Origin: Bradyrhizobium sp. AUGA SZCCT0283
GTDB lineage: Bacteria > Pseudomonadota > Alphaproteobacteria > Rhizobiales > Xanthobacteraceae
Direction of reading: 5' to 3'
NCBI RefSeq assembly: GCF_018130385.1
Contig: NZ_JAFCLU010000017.1
Location: 1 to 64,000 of the forward strand
Length of the DNA: 64,000 nt
Position numbers and translations under genes: made by a program. Shown piece after piece: positions 17,899 to 26,022 of the stretch. Every line of letters starts with the position of its first letter. The first letter of the stretch is position 1. The notes beneath the pieces were generated by a model. The model worked only from the letters and a program-made list of their open reading frames with translations. It made no database searches and was not told where the DNA came from.

Positions 17899-18579
17899 CT
17901 AAGCTGTAGTTATGCCGTTCAGCGCCTTCTCGAGGCTGGCGAGCAGCGCCAGAACATATTCTAGGTCAAGCCGGCGCTCGCCTAACTCATCGACGGCATT
18001 GTTGAGGTAGCTAACCCACGCGGTGATACCAGCAAGGCTGGTTGGCACGACATTGATCAGCGCTTCCAACGCATGAATTTCGGCATCCAGCGGCCCCTTG
18101 AGAAGCGCGTCGTGATTACCGGTTACCTTCATTCGATCGGCATCACGTTCGCGAAGCTGCCCGATGTAAAACTTGTGCATCTCCGGAAATCGATCGGGCG
18201 GCGCGTAAAGGCCAATGTCTCCCAACGTCGTCGCCCAGACAACGGGACAAAATCCGGGTCTGTGGCGAAAATCAAAGACACTGCAGCCGACGGGACCGAC
18301 AGTGTCGTCGGCGAGCTTATCGAGGCGGTACATTTCGGCGTTTGCTGCCATGAAGCTCTCGCTGGCGCGGCGGTGTGCTTCGATTAGGCCGAATACCGGG
18401 TCCAGCGAGCCCGCTGGTGCGGCGCCGGCCTCCGTGGCTGAAACAGCCGCCAGGGACAGGACCGCCCCACCAGCGGCCTGTGAAAGGAAGCGGCGCCGCG
18501 TCGGGGCATCCACAGGGTGGGTTTGGGATATGGGCGTGCTTGTGTGTGGCGTGCTATGCACGCTGTCAGCCTGGGTCAT
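17899..18579 (-). CDS. Hypothetical Tat-signal protein
   Basis: 226 residues from ATG 18579. Residues 33-60 read as a twin-arginine signal: TRRRFLSQAAGGAVLSLAAV followed by an Ala-rich cleavage region. The mature part is mostly helical, with FDFRHRPGFCPVVW and a Leu-rich C terminus. No catalytic family was recognised. It is divergent from the ribbon-helix-helix gene, whose control region it shares. A periplasmic product on a phage-like element is unusual; it could be a cargo gene. Confidence 0.75.
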   Translation of the reverse strand: MTQADSVHSTPHTSTPISQTHPVDAPTRRRFLSQAAGGAVLSLAAVSATEAGAAPAGSLDPVFGLIEAHRRASESFMAANAEMYRLDKLADDTVGPVGCSVFDFRHRPGFCPVVWATTLGDIGLYAPPDRFPEMHKFYIGQLRERDADRMKVTGNHDALLKGPLDAEIHALEALINVVPTSLAGITAWVSYLNNAVDELGERRLDLEYVLALLASLEKALNGITTA

Positions 18580-18651
18580 TTGGATTCCGTCCTTTTTGAC
18601 TCGGGTTAGAGCCGGGGCGGAAGTTCGCGCTTCCCCTCGGCTTGCTTTTTG

Positions 18652-18694
18652 CGTAAACGTAAATGATGAAGAAGTCAATTCCCGTAAACGTAAA
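18652..18694. promoter_or_regulatory. Direct repeat spanning the RHH gene start
   Basis: CGTAAACGTAAA occurs at 18652-18663 and again at 18683-18694, exactly 31 bases (about three helical turns) apart. The first ends at the gene's ATG and the second is within its first codons. The site also lies upstream of the divergent Tat-signal gene. A self-repression operator is inferred. Confidence 0.55.
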
Positions 18695-18860
18695 GAGGCG
18701 CGGCAGACCAGCGACCGGGCAAGATCCCGTGTCCGCTGTTCGCCTGCCTGCCAACCTAACTGACGAGATCGACGAATGGGCAAGTAAACACGGCGCGGAA
18801 TCCCGCTCCGAGGCCATCCGCAGGCTTGTAGAGCTCGGGCTGAAGTCCAAAGGAAAATAA
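18663..18860 (+). CDS. Ribbon-helix-helix regulator
   Basis: 65 residues with a basic N-terminal arm (VKRRGRPATG) and a ribbon-helix-helix core: SAVRLPANLTDEIDEWASK then RSEAIRRLVELGLK. This matches CopG/Arc-type DNA-binding proteins. Two ATGs (18663 and 18666) are possible. The repeat CGTAAACGTAAA flanks and overlaps its start. It is followed after one base by the 18862 gene. Confidence 0.82.
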   Translation: MMKKSIPVNVKRRGRPATGQDPVSAVRLPANLTDEIDEWASKHGAESRSEAIRRLVELGLKSKGK

Positions 18861-18861
18861 A

Positions 18862-19251
18862 GTGGAAACCGAAGCAGAGCGGGCCGAGCGGCTGAATGCC
18901 GAGCGCGCAGAAGAGCTAGAGCGCGTCCCTTTTCAGAGAATTAACAAAAGCCGATGGCCCAAAACTGTTAGGCCCATCTCGACGGGAGAATCCGATGGCA
19001 TCGGCATCGACCGCGATGGACGGCTGTACTGGGACGGAAGGCCGGTCGAGATCATCGGGCGCCGCCTTGACCTTACAAATTTTCAGATTTTCCTCGCCGT
19101 CGTTGTGGCGCTGTTCACCGTGGTGGGCGGCATAGGTGCCGCGGCTCAAGGCTGGGCTGCGTACCATGATTGGGCCTGCAGGAACAAACAACGTGCCTTT
19201 CTTGCTTGCCCAGCCCCCGAAACTGGCGCGCCACCGCCAAAAGCTGACTAG
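18862..19251 (+). CDS. Hypothetical single-pass membrane protein
   Basis: 129 residues starting at a GTG (18862) with AAAGGAAA just upstream. The N-terminal half is acidic and helical (AERAERLNAERAEELE), followed by GIGIDRDGRLYWDGRPVEI and one membrane segment at about residues 78-98 (FLAVVVALFTVVGGIGAAA). The C terminus is short and Pro-rich. No family recognised. It abuts the RHH gene, so the two are probably co-transcribed. Confidence 0.7.
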   Translation: METEAERAERLNAERAEELERVPFQRINKSRWPKTVRPISTGESDGIGIDRDGRLYWDGRPVEIIGRRLDLTNFQIFLAVVVALFTVVGGIGAAAQGWAAYHDWACRNKQRAFLACPAPETGAPPPKAD

Positions 19252-19327
19252 CCAAATCCGACCTTCGGGCTACACGGGGCCTGATATGCAAGGTCTCGCG
19301 CGTCTTATCGCTTGCTCGCCCGTTCAG

Positions 19328-19419
19328 GTTGCGGAATACTAGTTGCATCAGGGGCGTCGTTTGATGGCGTGGAAGCCGAAATATCCCGATCCGCCAAGCA
19401 GCTTGTGGTTTCGCCTTAG
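19328..19419. repeat. Left copy of ~90-bp direct repeat
   Basis: Runs from GTTGCGGAAT through the start of the ExoI-like gene to CGCCTTAG. It pairs with 20610-20710, with small insertions and substitutions. Confidence 0.8.
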
Positions 19420-19705
19420 GCGCATGAAATCGCGGATGGCCGGGGCCGTTACTCAAAACGCTGGAGTGGCGATGGCATCGGCGTTATTCGGTGCGGCGTT
19501 GCTTGTGATTGCTTGGGAGCTGGGACCGTGGGCAATCGGCTGCGGCATTAAGGGCAACGTTGCAGTCGGCACTGGCGAGCGCATTTACCATGTGCCCGGC
19601 CAGCGATATTACTGGGAGACCCGTATCAACCTGCTTCGAGGAGAGCGGTGGTTCTGTTCGGAAGCGAGCGCGCGAGCCGCAGGTTGGCGAAGGTCGCGCG
19701 TTTAA
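19364..19705 (+). CDS. ExoI-like small protein
   Basis: 113 residues with one membrane helix (about residues 38-60, MASALFGAALLVIAWELG) followed by CGIKGNVAVGTGERIYHVPG and RGERWFCSEASARAAGWRRS. This C-terminal pattern is found in a widespread rhizobial family often labelled succinoglycan-synthesis ExoI-like or nuclease-associated; actual function is unclear. ATG 19364 has AGGGGCG upstream. Its first 90 bases and leader are duplicated in damaged form at 20610-20710. Confidence 0.75.
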   Translation: MAWKPKYPDPPSSLWFRLRRMKSRMAGAVTQNAGVAMASALFGAALLVIAWELGPWAIGCGIKGNVAVGTGERIYHVPGQRYYWETRINLLRGERWFCSEASARAAGWRRSRV

Positions 19706-19934
19706 CACCCACGGACATGCTGCACCTGATTTTGCTTGAAAAACAATTCTTCTTGTGGGGCGCTTTGGCGCGCCTGTAGGCGCCAGGCCTTGATGGGAAC
19801 GTAGCCCACTGCTCGGCAGTAAGGTGGGTACCGTTGTCCGTCTTAAGCGCCATAGCCGCACGCGTCATGGTTCGCTTTGACGGCAACAGGACGACGAACA
19901 CCCCACACCGCGATTACATCGAGCCGGTTGAGGC

Positions 19935-20195
19935 TTAGTGAGATTTCGAGATCGCCCGTTGCAGCGTGCGAACCAAATCCTCCGCAGCCTCTTCCATCGT
20001 GTCTTTTCTTCCCAGATGCTTAATCATTGCGACTAGCGTGTTGATCAAGACGACCCGGGCCATCGGCGGCGAAACCTGTCTTTCAGCCAAGAGCGCACTG
20101 ATGTCTCGCGTAAGCGCGACGCATTCGACTTCGTGTGCCTTCGTCATCTCTCTGAGCACTTCACTCCTCCAGCCAATGAAAAGTTGGGATTCCAA
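19935..20195 (-). CDS. Hypothetical protein
   Basis: 86 residues, all-helical in appearance (EVLREMTKAHEVECVALTRD...ARVVLINTLVAMIKHLG). No family recognised. Located between the ExoI-like gene and the ATPase cargo, on the same strand as the ATPase. Codon use looks normal, but the case rests only on frame length and composition. Confidence 0.5.
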   Translation of the reverse strand: MESQLFIGWRSEVLREMTKAHEVECVALTRDISALLAERQVSPPMARVVLINTLVAMIKHLGRKDTMEEAAEDLVRTLQRAISKSH

Positions 20196-20609
20196 GCACG
20201 CCCGATTCGTCAGCCAAGCTGGTGGCGGATCGGTGGCAAAAAACCGCCGCTATGACGATCTTCGAGACGGCTACCTGCCCTAGGGGTTAATGGATCGTTA
20301 CTGGCTGAGCTTCTGACGCGCGCCGCCGATATTCTGACGGACGACCGAGCGTGTATTTCTATTGAGACGACCTGTCAGGTCGCAGGCTTAACCCGGAATT
20401 CACGGACAGCACGCGCGCCTTAGAAGTGGCGAAGGCCCTTGAGAGGGCGGAGCGAGACAAACAGTCCAAGTAGAATTACGGAGGCCCTGGCAATTTACGA
20501 TAGGACATAGCGAGACCGAGCCGGGAACAAACCCGAAAATTTCCTCAGGACTCGGCTAGTCGCCGTCGGATCGCGGCCGCGCGATCAGGCCCCTTGCGCG
20601 CGCGTTCTA
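20196..20609. other. Intergenic region with no clear gene
   Basis: 414 bases. One frame near 20362-20473 reads GRLNPEFTDSTRALEVAKAL and ends at TAG, but it has an upstream stop and no start codon, so it is at most the tail of a broken gene. Nothing else recognised. Confidence 0.4.
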
Positions 20610-20710
20610 GTTGCGGAATCCATATTGGAGCAGGGGCATCGTTTTCATGGCGTGGAAGCCGAAAATATCCCGATCCGCCAAGCTCGAAGCGGCTTGTGGT
20701 TTCGCCTTAG
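20610..20710 (+). pseudogene. Truncated duplicate of the ExoI-like gene start
   Basis: GTTGCGGAAT...CGCCTTAG copy of 19328-19419. The ATG and MAWKPK codons remain (20647), then an extra A after GAAGCCGAAA shifts the frame. It ends at the 3' end of the ATPase gene, whose stop codon lies inside the repeat. Confidence 0.75.
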
Positions 20711-22278
20711 CCATCGTCATCGTCCGTTTCGGCTCGACCCTGGATTAGATTTAGTGCGTTCCGATAAAGGAACGGTGTCCAGAATGTTGGATCCTCGCGT
20801 GCACCTCGCTCTTCAAAAAAGCCGAGATCAACAAGCCTCCGCGCTTTGATGAGAGCCTCGTCTTGGGAGATGCCCCACAAATCAGCAAGGCTTTGCGGAG
20901 TCTGCGCTGTCTTTTGCCCCTCCAGCTTGGAGATGAAAGGTTTTTCAGTGGGGTACTCCGCATAGAGATATTGATTGAGGCGCGCATTCGATACGGCCGG
21001 CAAGGCCAATTTGAACACCGACCTGTCGAAAAGCAAATCGTCCAAAGGGGCCTCACCGCCGTTTTCCAGCCTTCGAATCTCTTGCTCCAATATTACGTTC
21101 AGTAAGTGGATCAATTCGCGCGGCGCGGTCTTTTTCGTACCATCGGCACATCGAGTAACCAGCCATTTGAAGGTTGACGCCTTCTGTGGCCCCTGATCAA
21201 CCTGCTTTGGGAAGAACCGGTAGAAGGTATCTTCTTGCGCCTTTGCACTTCCAAGTATCGCATTCACATCTAGCCCGAAATCCTCGACTAGCGCTTCGTT
21301 CATAAGCAGCCGCTTCATAATCAAATTGAGCAAGGTGGGCTCCGCCCACTCAAGCATCACATATCGGATTAGATGGCTGGCCTCCCGCATGCCACCATCC
21401 ATGATGCGCTTCCAAATGTCTTCCCGCAGAAAAATCTTGAGTGCTAAACGGCCAGTATTTTTAAGGTCTGAGTACGCACGCATCAACGCGCGTAATGCGT
21501 TCGCTTCAAGGTCGTGGTTGTCCACAAATGCGACATCGAGTCGGTCTAACAACACCCAAACAGAGAGATTGTTGGACTCCAAAACATCGTCAAGGTCCGA
21601 AAATAGGCTATCGATTGACACGATGCCCACCTTTCGCAAATCTTGGCTTGGCTCGCGCAACACGATCTTGCCCGTTACTCCAGTGGGCAACAAAGTGTTC
21701 GGATCGATTTTGAGGCCGCCCTCCAATGATTCAGCAGCAATAATTCTACGGGCATAATCGTGCGCTGCCCGCAGGATGCTCCTTAAATTCAGTTTGGTCT
21801 CAAGCAGGCCCGCAGTTTCCAAAATGTCATAGATGCGATCCGCGCCATTTCCAGAAATCCCAAAATCCCTAATTTGCTGGGCGATAACCGTGAGAATGTA
21901 CAATTTCCATAGTGCTACAAATTCCTGTTCGGTGGTCGGCGGTTCGGTCGATAGATCCTTGAAAACCGTTCCCCCTCTAGGATTTTCGGCCGGAATTAGA
22001 AGTATCCCATTGTCGAAAAACTGACCCGTCCTGCTTAAAAGCAAAGAATAGATCGCACTCTTCCCGGAACCTTTCTCACCCCTAACGATGTCGATCTGGC
22101 CCTTTTCCATCCGAGTCCATTGATGGGTTTCCACGAAATACCGTTCGAGTTCACCAATCTCATCTTCGGCCACTTGAATGCCGAAGGTTAGCTGCTTCAA
22201 TAGGTCAACTTTTTTCACCTCAACGCTCCCCCGATATCGTCCGGGGTATTTCAGACCGATTAACCTCGAAGAGTCCAT
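20707..22278 (-). CDS. P-loop ATPase, Sll1717-like; candidate defence cargo
   Basis: 523 residues from ATG 22278. Walker A is RGEKGSGKSAIYSLLL (about residues 68-83) and Walker B is VWVLLDRLDVAF (about 262-273). FLREDIWKRI and a C-terminal helical part with a winged-helix-like end (LADLWGISQDEALIKARRLV) follow. The layout resembles the P-loop ATPase, Sll1717 family, a STAND/KAP-like group often found in mobile elements. A GTG 57 bases downstream of the ATG (in SVEVKKVDLL) has a GGGGGAG site and is an alternative start. Codon and base use are more AT-rich than neighbouring satellite genes, suggesting separate acquisition. A defence role is inference from context. Confidence 0.78.
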   Translation of the reverse strand: MDSSRLIGLKYPGRYRGSVEVKKVDLLKQLTFGIQVAEDEIGELERYFVETHQWTRMEKGQIDIVRGEKGSGKSAIYSLLLSRTGQFFDNGILLIPAENPRGGTVFKDLSTEPPTTEQEFVALWKLYILTVIAQQIRDFGISGNGADRIYDILETAGLLETKLNLRSILRAAHDYARRIIAAESLEGGLKIDPNTLLPTGVTGKIVLREPSQDLRKVGIVSIDSLFSDLDDVLESNNLSVWVLLDRLDVAFVDNHDLEANALRALMRAYSDLKNTGRLALKIFLREDIWKRIMDGGMREASHLIRYVMLEWAEPTLLNLIMKRLLMNEALVEDFGLDVNAILGSAKAQEDTFYRFFPKQVDQGPQKASTFKWLVTRCADGTKKTAPRELIHLLNVILEQEIRRLENGGEAPLDDLLFDRSVFKLALPAVSNARLNQYLYAEYPTEKPFISKLEGQKTAQTPQSLADLWGISQDEALIKARRLVDLGFFEERGAREDPTFWTPFLYRNALNLIQGRAETDDDDG

Positions 22279-22430
22279 AGGATAATTCGCCAGGTGGTTG
22301 CGTGGTCTGCGCGCCCCCCTTTGCCATTCAGGCAAATGCTCAAGCGGAGATGGGGGCGGCGCTTTATGAAGCCAAAACCGCGAGGTTCATTCCAAACTTT
22401 AATTGTGCCGGTGTACATGATCGCGTGCTT

Positions 22431-22679
22431 TCAGTGATGTACCGTTGCTTTGTTGGAAAAAAATCTCTCGTAGGCCTCAGCGTCGAACGTCTCCGGGCCC
22501 CAGGGCCAATCGAAGCAAACCAAATCGCTCCCGCCGTGCCATGAAAAATAAACAAACGCAGTAGATGGACTGTCTTCGTCGTCGGCAAACAAATTCCATT
22601 CGACTACATAGCGCAGAGTCATTCCTATCGCCGCGAGACGCGCGACGATTTGAAGTTTTGCTTCGCTGGCTGTTGTCAT
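22431..22679 (-). CDS. Hypothetical satellite protein
   Basis: 82 residues (MTTASEAKLQIVARLAAIGM start) with an aromatic core AFVYFSWHGGSDLVCFDWPWG. No family recognised. Its ATG overlaps the stop of the 22676 gene (ATGA), so it is the last gene of the capsid cluster reading leftward. Confidence 0.65.
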   Translation of the reverse strand: MTTASEAKLQIVARLAAIGMTLRYVVEWNLFADDEDSPSTAFVYFSWHGGSDLVCFDWPWGPETFDAEAYERFFSNKATVHH

Positions 22680-22957
22680 TTCTGACCCGCTTTCACGGCC
22701 AGAGTCCAAGCTCCTCCCGGGGATCCTGGGCGCTCTCGAGTATCCCGGTTCGCGTGCCAGAGAGCGCCGTCCAACGTCGCCAGGCTGCCACGCTTGTAAT
22801 CGAGCGCGGCTTGGTACACGCCGCAGTATCTCAGGCCACCGCCGCTCTTCTCGATCTCCGCAATGCGAGCGATCAGAGGCGCGGTCTTTTCCTCGACATA
22901 GGTTTTGATCAGAGGCGCGATCGCCTCCATCAGCCCTTCAATCAGTTTTCGATCCAT
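22676..22957 (-). CDS. Small phage-type protein with carbohydrate-binding-like module
   Basis: 93 residues: an N-terminal helix (LMEAIAPLIKTYVEEKTAPL) then a compact segment CGVYQAALDYKRGSLATLDG and ALWHANRDTRERPG ending WTLAVKAGQK. The second part resembles short chitin-binding-type modules often present in phage structural proteins. It starts 10 bases after the capsid stop, so a capsid decoration or attachment role is plausible but unproven. Confidence 0.7.
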   Translation of the reverse strand: MDRKLIEGLMEAIAPLIKTYVEEKTAPLIARIAEIEKSGGGLRYCGVYQAALDYKRGSLATLDGALWHANRDTRERPGSPGGAWTLAVKAGQK

Positions 22958-22967
22958 CTGCGCGGCC

Positions 22968-24059
22968 CTAGAAGTTCACACCGGTAAGAATAGCGGCGCA
23001 TCCGGCGCGCCGCTTTTCCCAGCGGATATACCGAGTTGCCATCACAGCCGTCTGGTGGTTTTGCCACATGGAAGTAAAAACAGTCGCTGCTGTGGCTGGA
23101 GAATCCGGCGTCGACGTCATTTCGATGATCGCATTGGTCGACGCGCTGAATTCAATCGGCCCTTCGGACAGCAAGACTTCGGACGTGTCGACCAATGTGA
23201 TGGTGCCGTCGCCCGGCGAATTGCCATCGCTAGGCGCGTTTCCAGTCACGGCCACCGGGATGCCGCCGACGAATCCCCCGTTAACCGTGACATCGCGCGT
23301 CAGTTGGCAATCGAGCGATGCCAGGCCAACCGCAGTGCGCGGCGTCATGATCAAATAGGGGCTGAGGAAGTTCGTCTGAATCGCCGCGCACAAGTCTTTG
23401 AAATCTTCTGCGAACGCAGGGGCCGTCGTTCCGCTGGATGCGATTTCAGTTTCGCCGTTCGTGATCGATGCCGGCGAAACATCATCGATTTCGGCCGCCG
23501 ATGGATCCAGAAAGGCGCGAGTCTGAAAGTCTGAGACCGCGTCCGCGGTGTCTTCGCGAAACAGTTCGGCCGCAACGGGATTCGAGCTCCTTAAGAGCTC
23601 GTCGTTCGCGACGATCAAAGCTGATATTTTCGCCGGCTTCATCGTGACGGCGTCGAATGCACCCTTGGAAAGAGGGACAGGACGGCCCGCACCAACCCAG
23701 GCGGCGCTGGCGCCGGCTACACCCCGGGGTGCTTTCGTGTTCATCGGCATGAACCTGAAGCCCGTCATTTTCCCAAAAATGGTCCTCGGCCGCAGATACT
23801 TGATGAAAGCCTCCGCATAGGTGTCCATTGGCGATAGTGGACTGCCCCATGTGGCGTCTGCTGTCGTCGCGGCGGGGACCGCGCTCTTCATCACAGCATC
23901 GAGCGCCACCGCATTGGGATACAAACTTCTATATAGGCCGGCGGCCTCGACACGATCGCCCTTGCTCAGCGCCAGACATCGAAGATGATTCGTAAAACAC
24001 AGCGCTTTTCCAGCCAGTTCGAGACGTCCCGCGGCAGCAATGGGATTTTCGTAGCGCAT
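22968..24059 (-). CDS. HK97-fold phage major capsid protein
   Basis: 363 residues with the major capsid pattern: short N-terminal helical part, FGKMTGFRFMPMNTKAPRG, the GAGRPVPLSKGAFDAVTMKP strand region, KISALIVANDELLRSS, DFQTRAFLDPS, GGIPVAVTGNAPSDG and the C-terminal RWEKRRAGCAAILTG. It lacks the roughly 100-residue scaffold arm of HK97 gp5. No prohead protease or portal gene is adjacent, unlike in full phages. Confidence 0.85.
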   Translation of the reverse strand: MRYENPIAAAGRLELAGKALCFTNHLRCLALSKGDRVEAAGLYRSLYPNAVALDAVMKSAVPAATTADATWGSPLSPMDTYAEAFIKYLRPRTIFGKMTGFRFMPMNTKAPRGVAGASAAWVGAGRPVPLSKGAFDAVTMKPAKISALIVANDELLRSSNPVAAELFREDTADAVSDFQTRAFLDPSAAEIDDVSPASITNGETEIASSGTTAPAFAEDFKDLCAAIQTNFLSPYLIMTPRTAVGLASLDCQLTRDVTVNGGFVGGIPVAVTGNAPSDGNSPGDGTITLVDTSEVLLSEGPIEFSASTNAIIEMTSTPDSPATAATVFTSMWQNHQTAVMATRYIRWEKRRAGCAAILTGVNF

Positions 24060-24139
24060 TTTAAATTGGTCCTCTTGTGCGAAGCAGTTGATGACGAATC
24101 ATCGCACAAACCGATAAGTCGGGTACTGACGCGTCAGCA

Positions 24140-24340
24140 TCACGCGCACCACACCGCAAACGCCCTAGAAAGCGCTTCGTCGACTTTGTCGGGATCCTCC
24201 GCGTCGCAACGCGCCAGCAAACCGAAAGCCACCAGCGTCTCGGCCGCTGCGACCTCGTCGACCAAAACGCGCGCGACCCGCTGGCCGCGCCGCTTGCGGG
24301 CGATATGTTCGCGCTGGCGATCGGCGGAGGTTTTCGGCAT
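24140..24340 (-). CDS. Small basic hypothetical protein
   Basis: 66 residues, MPKTSADRQREHIARKRRGQ start and an acidic end (AEDPDKVDEALSRAF). No family recognised. It starts 5 bases after the terminase-small-like stop and lies 80 bases before the capsid gene, so it belongs to the same leftward unit. Charge pattern suggests nucleic-acid or protein binding. Confidence 0.65.
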   Translation of the reverse strand: MPKTSADRQREHIARKRRGQRVARVLVDEVAAAETLVAFGLLARCDAEDPDKVDEALSRAFAVWCA

Positions 24341-24345
24341 ATCCC

Positions 24346-24669
24346 TCAGGACCGCGCGGCGCCCTGGCAGATTTCCACCGTCTTGATTGCGTTTTCGATG
24401 GACGCCCTAAAGGACTCCGAGACTCCCGGCCTAAAGAACGCCGCCGCGATGATCTCCGGTGGGATGCCCCACAACACCATCGCAACGTGCCAGCGACGTT
24501 GCTGAGTGCTGTAGAAATTGTCTCGATCGCGCGCCTTCAGGGCCAAATCCAATCGTTCGAGGGCATCAGCGACCGGTATTTCGTTCGCGTCAGTCTTCGG
24601 CGGCCGGCCAGCCCCAGGACGACGGCCGCCGCGGATTGATTTCTTTGAATTTGCAGTGTGTTTAGTCAT
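24346..24669 (-). CDS. Terminase-small-subunit-like protein
   Basis: 107 residues from ATG 24669. The N terminus has the GGRRPGAGRPPKT motif common in phage small terminases and related DNA-binding proteins, followed by a helical domain with RDNFYSTQQRRWHVAMVLWG and an IPPEIIAAAFFRPGVS helix-turn-helix-like part. It would recognise packaging sites if the assignment is right. No large subunit is found anywhere in the element. Confidence 0.6.
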   Translation of the reverse strand: MTKHTANSKKSIRGGRRPGAGRPPKTDANEIPVADALERLDLALKARDRDNFYSTQQRRWHVAMVLWGIPPEIIAAAFFRPGVSESFRASIENAIKTVEICQGAARS

Positions 24670-24856
24670 GGGTTGGGCCTCTCTTTTGAATGTTAAGCTT
24701 TGGTTTTGTTGACTGATTTGATTCTTTGATTTCTTTTGAAATCTCCCTGACGGGAAAAATTCTCTGGGTGACCCCCCATGCGGTGGGAGGCCCCCAAAAA
24801 CGGACCAAGACTTGACCACCCCCCTCTCATCGATGAAGACCGCGTGATCCGCGTGA

Positions 24857-25798
24857 TCATGCTGCGGCTCCTGCCGATGCGGCTAGGCCGTGCTTCTTCA
24901 GCAATTCCCGTGGCGCACGACATGCAGGCGAACCGGGTTCGAACCCGTAGGTATCGACGTGGCGCGTCCAAATGCCTGTCTTGGCGTAGAACGCTAGCAC
25001 CTGATCCCAGTTTGCTTCGCTCGGTGCATCGTTGCGGGCGGGCATAGGTGCCGCAGTTGCCCCACGTCGCCGAACATCGTCATCGATCCAGAGGCGGGCC
25101 TTGGCTTGCCAATCGCGGCTCAGGCCGTGATTCCCCGCCACCTGTCGATTGTGATTCCGAAAGCGGTCCATGGAGGCAGCGATTGCTTCAGCGCTACCCA
25201 GGCGATCGAGAGCCCAGTTGTAGGTTTCGTCATCGAGATCGAAATCATCTGGGATCCGCGTCGCGCGCGCGCTCTCACTCTCCTTCAGGAGAGTATTATT
25301 ATTTATTTCTTCTTCTCTTTGCGTCGATTTTGCATCAAGGGGTGCGTCGCTTGGTGCGTCAGATTGTGCGTCAGATTGAGCGTCATCCTGCCCGGCGGCG
25401 CTTTTCGCCTCACCCTGAAAACTATCGTAGTTTCTTATCGTTATGATTGTTCCGTGCGGTGTCGGTTGCGCGTCAATGAGCGCGTCAGATTGCGCGTCGT
25501 TGGGTGCGTCGGTTTGCGCGTCGATTGCGCGTCGGCCGGAAATACGATCCATGAAGCGGCGGACCCGTGGTTCTGGCCACTGCCATCCCTCTGCCAGGAA
25601 CCTGCTCGACACCAGCAATTGGCCGCGCGACAGGTCGACTGCGCCACGCCTTAAACGCAGCCGGCGGGGCTTCCATGCGGCATTGGCGACAAGGCTGAGG
25701 AAGGCCTCCCGCTCGGTGTAAGGCTCCTGGGCGAAGCTAGGATCGCCGAAGATCGACCTTGGCATCGCGATATAGCCGCGGGGGGTCTGGTCCGGCAT
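24857..25798 (-). CDS. Phage replication-initiation-like protein
   Basis: 313 residues. The N-terminal domain (about 10-90: GYIAMPRSIFGDPSFAQ, SLVANAAWKPRR, RGQLLVSSRFLAEGW) is the winged-helix domain seen in phage/plasmid replication and primosome proteins. A repetitive Asp-Ala linker follows (DAQTDAPNDAQSDA, later DAQSDAQSDAPSDA), then a C-terminal domain with PDDFDLDDETYNWAL and RNHNRQVAGNHGLSRDWQAK. The ATG at 25798 overlaps the upstream stop by one base. The linker DNA is a 12-base repeat array, as in lambda O where the origin lies inside the gene. Confidence 0.75.
   Translation of the reverse strand: MPDQTPRGYIAMPRSIFGDPSFAQEPYTEREAFLSLVANAAWKPRRLRLRRGAVDLSRGQLLVSSRFLAEGWQWPEPRVRRFMDRISGRRAIDAQTDAPNDAQSDALIDAQPTPHGTIITIRNYDSFQGEAKSAAGQDDAQSDAQSDAPSDAPLDAKSTQREEEINNNTLLKESESARATRIPDDFDLDDETYNWALDRLGSAEAIAASMDRFRNHNRQVAGNHGLSRDWQAKARLWIDDDVRRRGATAAPMPARNDAPSEANWDQVLAFYAKTGIWTRHVDTYGFEPGSPACRAPRELLKKHGLAASAGAAA
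25321..25533. repeat. 12-base repeat clusters in the replication gene (candidate origin)
   Basis: GCGTC-centred units spaced 12 bases apart form two groups: near 25332, 25344, 25356, 25368 and 25380; and near 25470, 25482, 25494, 25506 and 25518, with one more offset at 25529. Typical unit TGCGTCAGATTG. The groups are about 85 bases apart, and an AT-rich run (ATTATTATTTATTTCTTC region, 25286-25320) adjoins the left group. They encode the Asp-Ala linker. Origin function is inferred by analogy with lambda-type origins. Confidence 0.6.
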
Positions 25799-26022
25799 CA
25801 CCGAACCTCCGCGCCGAGAAAATCAGCGAGTGTCAGTGCGCCGGCATCCGCCTGGGCGACGTCTGGGAAGCGGTGTTTCGAAAGCCACCGCTGCGCGCCC
25901 CCTCGGTTTTCGTATGTCACAGCATAGCGGGCGGAACCGTCCGCCGGCTCGCGGAGGATGGTGATCGAGACGGTGCCGCCGATCGCGCGCGTGACGATTT
26001 GGTGAGCGAACAGGTCTGTCAT
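25798..26022 (-). CDS. Small hypothetical satellite protein
   Basis: 74 residues starting MTDLFAHQIVTRAIGGTVSI, with a beta-rich middle and WLSKHRFPDVAQADAGALTL. No family recognised. It is coupled at both ends: ATGA-type overlap with the upstream 26019 gene and TGATG with the replication gene, so it is part of the early leftward unit. Confidence 0.7.
   Translation of the reverse strand: MTDLFAHQIVTRAIGGTVSITILREPADGSARYAVTYENRGGAQRWLSKHRFPDVAQADAGALTLADFLGAEVR

Noticed and set aside
20362..20473. Possible small gene ending in ALEVAKALERAERDKQSK
   Set aside because: No start codon follows the upstream in-frame stop; at most the tail of a broken gene.
25321..25533. CRISPR array
   Set aside because: Units are 12 bases, contiguous and coding, with no spacers and no cas genes; better explained as linker codons or iterons.
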